Shown here: positions 60,149 through 64,000 of the stretch, piece by piece | Layout: every line of letters begins with the position of its first letter | Position numbering within the stretch: the first letter of the stretch is position 1 | Assembly: GCA_031373665.1 (NCBI GenBank) | Contig: JANMMZ010000016.1 | Coordinates: forward strand, 124,001-188,000 | Origin: M3007 sp031373665 | GTDB lineage: Bacteria > Bacteroidota > Bacteroidia > Chitinophagales > Saprospiraceae | Direction of reading: 5' to 3' | Length of the DNA: 64,000 nt | Made by a program: the position numbers and the translations under genes | Notes under the pieces: generated by a model | Told to the model about the DNA's origin: nothing | The model's database searches: none | The model's input: only the letters and a program-made list of their open reading frames with translations

Positions 60149-61278
60149 AGAAAGTAATTGTTTTATCGCCCGCACACCCATTGAGGGGGGGCATCGCTGC
60201 TTCGTCGGAGCGTCTCGCCAAAGAGATGCTCTCTATGGGATATGAAGTTGTGATCTATTCATTTTCATTACAGTATCCAGGGTTTCTATTTCCGGGTAAA
60301 ACGCAATTTTCTGATGCACCCGCGCCCAAGGATTTGCTCATTAAAACAAGGCTTAATTCCGTTAATCCGTTCAATTGGATAAAAACAGGGTTTGAGATAT
60401 TGGCCGAACGACCCGATCATATTGTGGTAAGGTTTTGGATGCCATTCATGGGACCATCGCTTGGTACAGCACTTAGGATGGTGCGTTGGTTTTCAAAAAA
60501 GACCTGCACTATTACCGCTTTGACCGATAATATTGTGCCCCACGAAAAACGTTTTGGGGATCGTTTTTTATCGCAATATTTTGTGAACGCTTGTGACGAC
60601 TTTGTCGTGATGTCGAGATCGGTAGGTATCGAAATACGTAGTTTTTTGCCTGTTTACAAGCAAAGTATGCCTAAGATCGTCCGATTTGCGCCACATCCAA
60701 TTTATGACATCTATGGCGACCCCATTTCTAATCAGCAAGCACGGCAATTGCTCCACATACCCAACAACGTGCCTTTGGTATTGTTTTTTGGATTTATCCG
60801 GGCTTACAAGGGCTTGGATCTGCTATTGGAGGCCCTTGCTCAAACGCCCGATGTACACGCCTTGATCGCAGGCGAATGTTATGAAGATTGGATCCCTTAT
60901 CAAGATTTGATCGCGCAATATGGCCTTGGGCCGCGCGTACACCTTTTCACCGATTTCATCGCCGATGATCGGGTCAAGGCCTTTTTTTGTGCTGCTGATT
61001 TGGTTGTACAGCCCTACAAAACGGCTACCCAAAGCGGAATCTCTCAGATTGCTTGGCATTTTGAAAAGCCCATGGTGGTTACCCGTGTAGGTGGCCTTGG
61101 CGAAATCGTGAGTGATGGCATATCAGGCTATGTGGTAGATCCCAATCCGGAGGCCATCGCTGTGGCTATATCTGACTTTTTTCAAAATGACCGTGGAGAA
61201 GGCCTAAAACAAGGGGTTATTTCTGAAAAAGGGCGTTTTAGTTGGGAGCGATTGGTGAAAACGTTGTTGGGGGAATGA
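60145..61278 (+). CDS. glycosyltransferase, family 4 (GT-B fold)
   Basis: 377 residues with a TTG start overlapping the upstream lipoprotein stop. The amino half begins KKVIVLSPAHPLRGGIAASSERLAKEML, with the GGI loop near the acceptor site. The donor-binding half has VLFFGFIRAYKGLDLLLEAL, SGISQIAWHFEKPMVVTRVGGLGEIV and the E-x7-E-like pair that binds the nucleotide-sugar phosphates. It adds a sugar to an unknown acceptor. Confidence 0.85.
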   Translation: MKKVIVLSPAHPLRGGIAASSERLAKEMLSMGYEVVIYSFSLQYPGFLFPGKTQFSDAPAPKDLLIKTRLNSVNPFNWIKTGFEILAERPDHIVVRFWMPFMGPSLGTALRMVRWFSKKTCTITALTDNIVPHEKRFGDRFLSQYFVNACDDFVVMSRSVGIEIRSFLPVYKQSMPKIVRFAPHPIYDIYGDPISNQQARQLLHIPNNVPLVLFFGFIRAYKGLDLLLEALAQTPDVHALIAGECYEDWIPYQDLIAQYGLGPRVHLFTDFIADDRVKAFFCAADLVVQPYKTATQSGISQIAWHFEKPMVVTRVGGLGEIVSDGISGYVVDPNPEAIAVAISDFFQNDRGEGLKQGVISEKGRFSWERLVKTLLGE

Positions 61279-61291
61279 ATCTATTTACCCT

Positions 61292-62242
61292 TTATTCCCT
61301 AAGTTTATCTATTGGCCAACCACTTGAATATTCATCTTCGCCTATGCTATGCTCTTCATCGCTATCATAATCCACGGCTATTTTCCAAGTGCCATTTATT
61401 TTGCGGTGAAAAACGTGAAATTTTCCAAAAAAATGTTCTTTTTCTCCGTTTTTTGAAAATGCTGTAAAGCGATAAATACCACGCTCGGAGGCCGTCACCT
61501 CCCCTGTAATGCGCTCAAAAAAAGTAAACGATATTTCTACTTTTTGAGATTGATCTCGCCGCTTTTCAAATCCTAATCTTACGCTTTGCCCATATTCAGC
61601 GAGTGTTTTCATACTAGAGTATTTACCTCCGGAGCTACGAATAAAATCAGGGGCATGCAAGGCCAAGTATTGGTCTGCATTATTGGTGGCATAGGCTGCT
61701 GAAAAAGGGAGCCAAATATCAGTATTTATTTGGAGCAGCCGCTGGGTATTGTATGTATCATCTGGAATATTGACCTTAGGTTCGGGTTTCACTTGCGCCG
61801 AAAAAACAGTTGTAGCATCTTTCCAAATAACTTTCTGAAAAATATCGCTGCGCTTGGTTTGAGCGGGCATCAGAGGCCCTGTGGGTCTCAACCTTTTCAT
61901 AATCGGTTCAAAATTGGATTCTGCCTGAGCATATGCAGTGCTATCGGCATAAGCAGTCATGAGTATAAAATTGAAATTTCCGCTGGAATCGGGTTCCGCC
62001 TCCAACAAGCGGTAGGCTTTAATATAACCCTTAGCCAAAGCAGTATCTCGAAAGTATTTCCAGTTCTTTTCCCAAAAATAAATAGCCGCCCCTCGCTGGT
62101 TAGGCCGAACAGTGGCAAAATCGGTACTCCAATAATACTTATCTGATTGGGCATAATAGGTATGGGTGATTTCCTGCCCAACTGAATGAGGTGGACTACA
62201 TAAAAAAGCAAAAAAATAGGCTAGAATGATGTACCGAGTCAT
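61292..62242 (-). CDS. secreted protein with C-terminal NTF2-like (DUF4440/SnoaL-type) domain
   Basis: 316 residues. Signal peptide 1-22. The amino part (about 25-165) has no clear family; the C-terminal part (about 170-305) looks like an NTF2-like fold: LLQINTDIWLPFSAAYATNN, LHAPDFIRSSGGKY, and GKFHVFHRKINGTWKIAVDYDSDEE with the usual Trp-Lys-Ile pair. Such domains bind small molecules or act as isomerases. The activity is unknown. A minus-strand TATTTTTG box is present at 62285-62292. It is convergent with the glycosyltransferase gene. Confidence 0.65.
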   Translation of the reverse strand: MTRYIILAYFFAFLCSPPHSVGQEITHTYYAQSDKYYWSTDFATVRPNQRGAAIYFWEKNWKYFRDTALAKGYIKAYRLLEAEPDSSGNFNFILMTAYADSTAYAQAESNFEPIMKRLRPTGPLMPAQTKRSDIFQKVIWKDATTVFSAQVKPEPKVNIPDDTYNTQRLLQINTDIWLPFSAAYATNNADQYLALHAPDFIRSSGGKYSSMKTLAEYGQSVRLGFEKRRDQSQKVEISFTFFERITGEVTASERGIYRFTAFSKNGEKEHFFGKFHVFHRKINGTWKIAVDYDSDEEHSIGEDEYSSGWPIDKLRE

Positions 62243-62284
62243 GAATTAAAATATTTTATATAATTTATTTAAAAAATGTACTTG

Positions 62285-62292
62285 CAAAAATA
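62285..62292 (-). promoter_or_regulatory. -7 box TATTTTTG for the NTF2-like gene
   Basis: Minus-strand TAnnTTTG match about 45 bases upstream of the start. Confidence 0.4.
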
Positions 62293-62542
62293 AGCAATAA
62301 TGCAATACCGTACTTAAATCATACTTATAAAAAGCGTAAAAACCGATCAATATTTACCATTACTCGAAGGAAACGGTATTTTACCAGCCTGTTTATACAA
62401 TCTTAGTTTTGATATTTCATAACCAAATACCACGTATTTTCCACGGTATAAAGCAGGTATTTCTACCTGATATCGCCCCGTAAAAACACTCGTTTTTACA
62501 TATTTTCGCTAGTTTATAGTCATTTTTCGAGCAAAAAGTCTT

Positions 62543-62550
62543 TATATTTG
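62543..62550 (+). promoter_or_regulatory. -7 box TATATTTG (first of two)
   Basis: Perfect TAnnTTTG match at the start of the first leader repeat. Confidence 0.55.
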
Positions 62551-62669
62551 CAGAGAAAATTAACACAGAGCGCAAAACTACCTCAACAAAAAAATACCCC
62601 CTAGGTCAAATAAAATAAAAAAATAACAATTTCTTTAACAATCTAATAATCTTTTTTTATAAATAACCT

Positions 62670-62677
62670 TACATTTG
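62670..62677 (+). promoter_or_regulatory. -7 box TACATTTG (second of two)
   Basis: Perfect TAnnTTTG match at the start of the second leader repeat, about 106 bases upstream of the first collar gene. Confidence 0.55.
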
Positions 62678-62782
62678 CGGAGAAAATCAATACAGAGAGC
62701 AAAACTGCCTCAACAAAGAAATACCCCTTAGGTCAAATAAAACACAATCAATCTTTTTTAACAATCTAACAATTTTTTTACA

Positions 62783-63325
62783 ATGGAAGGCTACATAGCT
62801 CAAATCATGATGTTCGCAGGTACTTTCGCCCCCAAAGGTTGGGCGTATTGCGATGGCTCAATTCTTTCAATTGCCTCAAACACTGCATTATTTTCACTGG
62901 TAGGCACCACTTATGGTGGAAATGGCACTACTACTTTTGCATTGCCCGATTTTCGCGGTCGTGTAGCCGTAGGCACTGGCAATGGCCCAGGGTTATCTCC
63001 GCGTACTTTAGGTGAGGTTGCTGGTACGGAAGGTGTAACGCTGCTAACCTCCAACATGCCAGCACACAATCACCCCGCTACAGCAACGGTACAAGTTGGG
63101 GTAACCAATGTAACCGCTAATTCAGACGATCCAGATGGCTCTTTATTGACTACAACTGGTGCTGCTTTTTACGCGACTGGTGCTGGATCTGGCCATTTAG
63201 GTGGTGTTACCGCTAATGTTACAACTGGAATAGTTGGTAGCAATCAACCAGTGAGTACGATGCAGCCATATCTGGTAATGAACTATGTGATTTGTCTGTA
63301 TGGCATATTCCCCAGCAGGAACTAA
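62783..63325 (+). CDS. tail-collar (microcystin-dependent-protein type) protein, copy A
   Basis: 180 residues. A phage tail collar domain occupies the amino half: APKGWAYCDGSILSI, LFSLVGTTYGGNGTTTFALPDFRGR; the PAHNHPA segment follows. The C-terminal half is Thr/Gly-rich and ends with the Tyr-Leu-Val-Met-Asn-Tyr-Val-Ile-Cys motif. Family members are phage tail fibre or contractile-injection parts, but are also found as cellular surface or secreted proteins of unknown use (MdpB). No signal peptide. Copy B follows 58 bases on. Confidence 0.85.
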   Translation: MEGYIAQIMMFAGTFAPKGWAYCDGSILSIASNTALFSLVGTTYGGNGTTTFALPDFRGRVAVGTGNGPGLSPRTLGEVAGTEGVTLLTSNMPAHNHPATATVQVGVTNVTANSDDPDGSLLTTTGAAFYATGAGSGHLGGVTANVTTGIVGSNQPVSTMQPYLVMNYVICLYGIFPSRN

Positions 63326-63383
63326 TACAGATTCGTAATAAATACATTTTTTATTTTACAATTTACTAAACCTAATATTTATT

Positions 63384-63926
63384 ATGGATCCTGTAATGGC
63401 TCAAGTAATCATGTTTGCTGGGAACTTTGCGCCCCGAGATTGGGCGTATTGCGATGGTTCACTCCAATCAATCGCAGAAAACTCAGCGTTATTTTCACTG
63501 CTAGGTACTACTTATGGTGGTGACGGTCAAAATACCTTTGCGTTACCTGATTTTCGGGGACGAGTTGCAGTCGGTACTGGTGCCGGCTCAGGCAGAAATC
63601 CACGTACTTTGGGTGAAATGGGCGGTAGTGAAACAGTAACCCTTACTACTGGCAATTTGCCTGCACATAATCACCCTGCTACAGCAACGGTACAAGTTGG
63701 GGTAACCAATGTAACCGCTAATTCAGACGATCCAGATGGCTCTTTATTGACTACAACTGGTGCTGCTTTTTACGCGACTGGTGCTGGATCTGGCCATTTA
63801 GGTGGTGTTACTGCTAGTGCAAGCACAGGCCTCACTGGTAACAACCAACCTGTGGGCATCATGTCTCCTTATTTGGCAATGAACTATATCATTTGCTTGT
63901 ATGGTATATACCCAAGTAGGAATTAA
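63384..63926 (+). CDS. tail-collar (microcystin-dependent-protein type) protein, copy B
   Basis: 180 residues, the same length as copy A and clearly its duplicate. The collar part has diverged (NFAPRDWAYCDGSLQSIA), yet bases 63678-63811 are identical to 63077-63210 of copy A. This suggests recent gene conversion across the His-Pro-Ala-Thr region. A hairpin terminator (63947-63979) closes the pair. More members could lie beyond the window. Confidence 0.85.
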   Translation: MDPVMAQVIMFAGNFAPRDWAYCDGSLQSIAENSALFSLLGTTYGGDGQNTFALPDFRGRVAVGTGAGSGRNPRTLGEMGGSETVTLTTGNLPAHNHPATATVQVGVTNVTANSDDPDGSLLTTTGAAFYATGAGSGHLGGVTASASTGLTGNNQPVGIMSPYLAMNYIICLYGIYPSRN

Positions 63927-63946
63927 CAACATATCACTTAAATATT

Positions 63947-63979
63947 GGTGGCTGCCAGTGCTATACACTGGTAGCCACC
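63947..63979 (+). terminator. hairpin terminator after the collar genes
   Basis: Arms 63947-63960 and 63966-63979 (14 bases, one mismatch) with a 5-base loop, 20 bases after the stop of copy B. The T run after it is poor. Confidence 0.65.
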
Positions 63980-64000
63980 ACTCTGTCGAAGGAAACAGAG

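Larger units (their letters stand above)
62243..62782. other. 540-base promoter region with duplicated leader
   Basis: Divergent region between the NTF2-like gene and the first collar gene. It contains an 8-bp perfect hairpin (62481-62488 / 62493-62500), two TAnnTTTG boxes 127 bases apart, and a tandem leader repeat. No coding region is credible. Confidence 0.55.
62541..62782 (+). repeat. tandemly duplicated promoter and leader (127-bp period)
   Basis: Two copies begin with a TAnnTTTG box (TATATTTG at 62543-62550; TACATTTG at 62670-62677), followed by AGAGAAAAT or GGAGAAAAT, CAAAACT(A/G)CCTCAACAAA, ATACCCC or ATACCCCT, and TTTAACAATCTAA. The second copy runs into the ATG at 62783. Confidence 0.7.

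Overview
The window looks like chromosomal DNA of an uncultured or little-studied Bacteroidota, most likely a Saprospiraceae/Chitinophagales-type heterotroph. The evidence is type IX secretion (T9SS) genes (PorP/SprF, a PorE-like OmpA protein), T9SS C-terminal sorting domains, a CHU_C (gliding-motility type) C-terminus, almost no Shine-Dalgarno sequences, and repeated matches to the Bacteroidota promoter box TAnnTTTG upstream of genes. I recognise 49 protein genes. I see no tRNA, rRNA or CRISPR array.

Layout. 1-11.4 kb: tail of an Arg/Glu/Thr-repeat protein, a FadL-like outer-membrane protein, then housekeeping and secreted genes (YwaF-like membrane protein, nucleoid-associated protein, TPR protein, Tat-exported TIM-barrel protein, cyclophilin, DPP-IV-like peptidase, panC). 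11.5-20.4 kb: a redox block with 2-oxoacid:ferredoxin oxidoreductase (korAB) plus an FAD/Fe-S oxidoreductase, divergent from the three-gene proton-translocating transhydrogenase pntAA-AB-B, followed by rnd. 20.4-21.3 kb: a gene-free stretch with two fold-back elements. 21.3-26.4 kb: DUF1800, DUF1501 and CHU_C genes of a secreted-protein operon, then a 246-bp giant palindrome.

27.7-32.1 kb is the most unusual part: an N-terminally truncated RHS protein with an HExxH metallopeptidase-like tip, translationally coupled to the first of five tandem secreted/lipoprotein paralogues. Each downstream copy is preceded by a remnant of the toxin gene's last codons and a conserved hairpin. I read it as a polymorphic toxin with an expanded immunity array.

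33.4-45.2 kb: an inorganic-carbon operon (SulP transporter, beta-carbonic anhydrase, DabA, DabB) next to PEP carboxylase, a bicarbonate consumer; then glnS. 45.2-50.7 kb: PorP and PorE-like T9SS genes followed by an ECF sigma factor and a membrane-anchored, barrel-like putative anti-sigma protein. 51-58.6 kb: CotH-like protein, small membrane protein, penicillin acylase family protein and a short CarB lacking the regulatory domain, with a terminator-like hairpin in its leader. 58.8-62.2 kb: lipoprotein plus glycosyltransferase, and a secreted NTF2-like protein. 62.5-63.9 kb: a duplicated promoter/leader and two tail-collar paralogues that share an identical 134-bp block.

Many start sites are placed downstream of the longest possible frame, because a signal peptide or a TAnnTTTG box shows where translation more probably begins. 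Function calls come from reading motifs and architecture without any database search.
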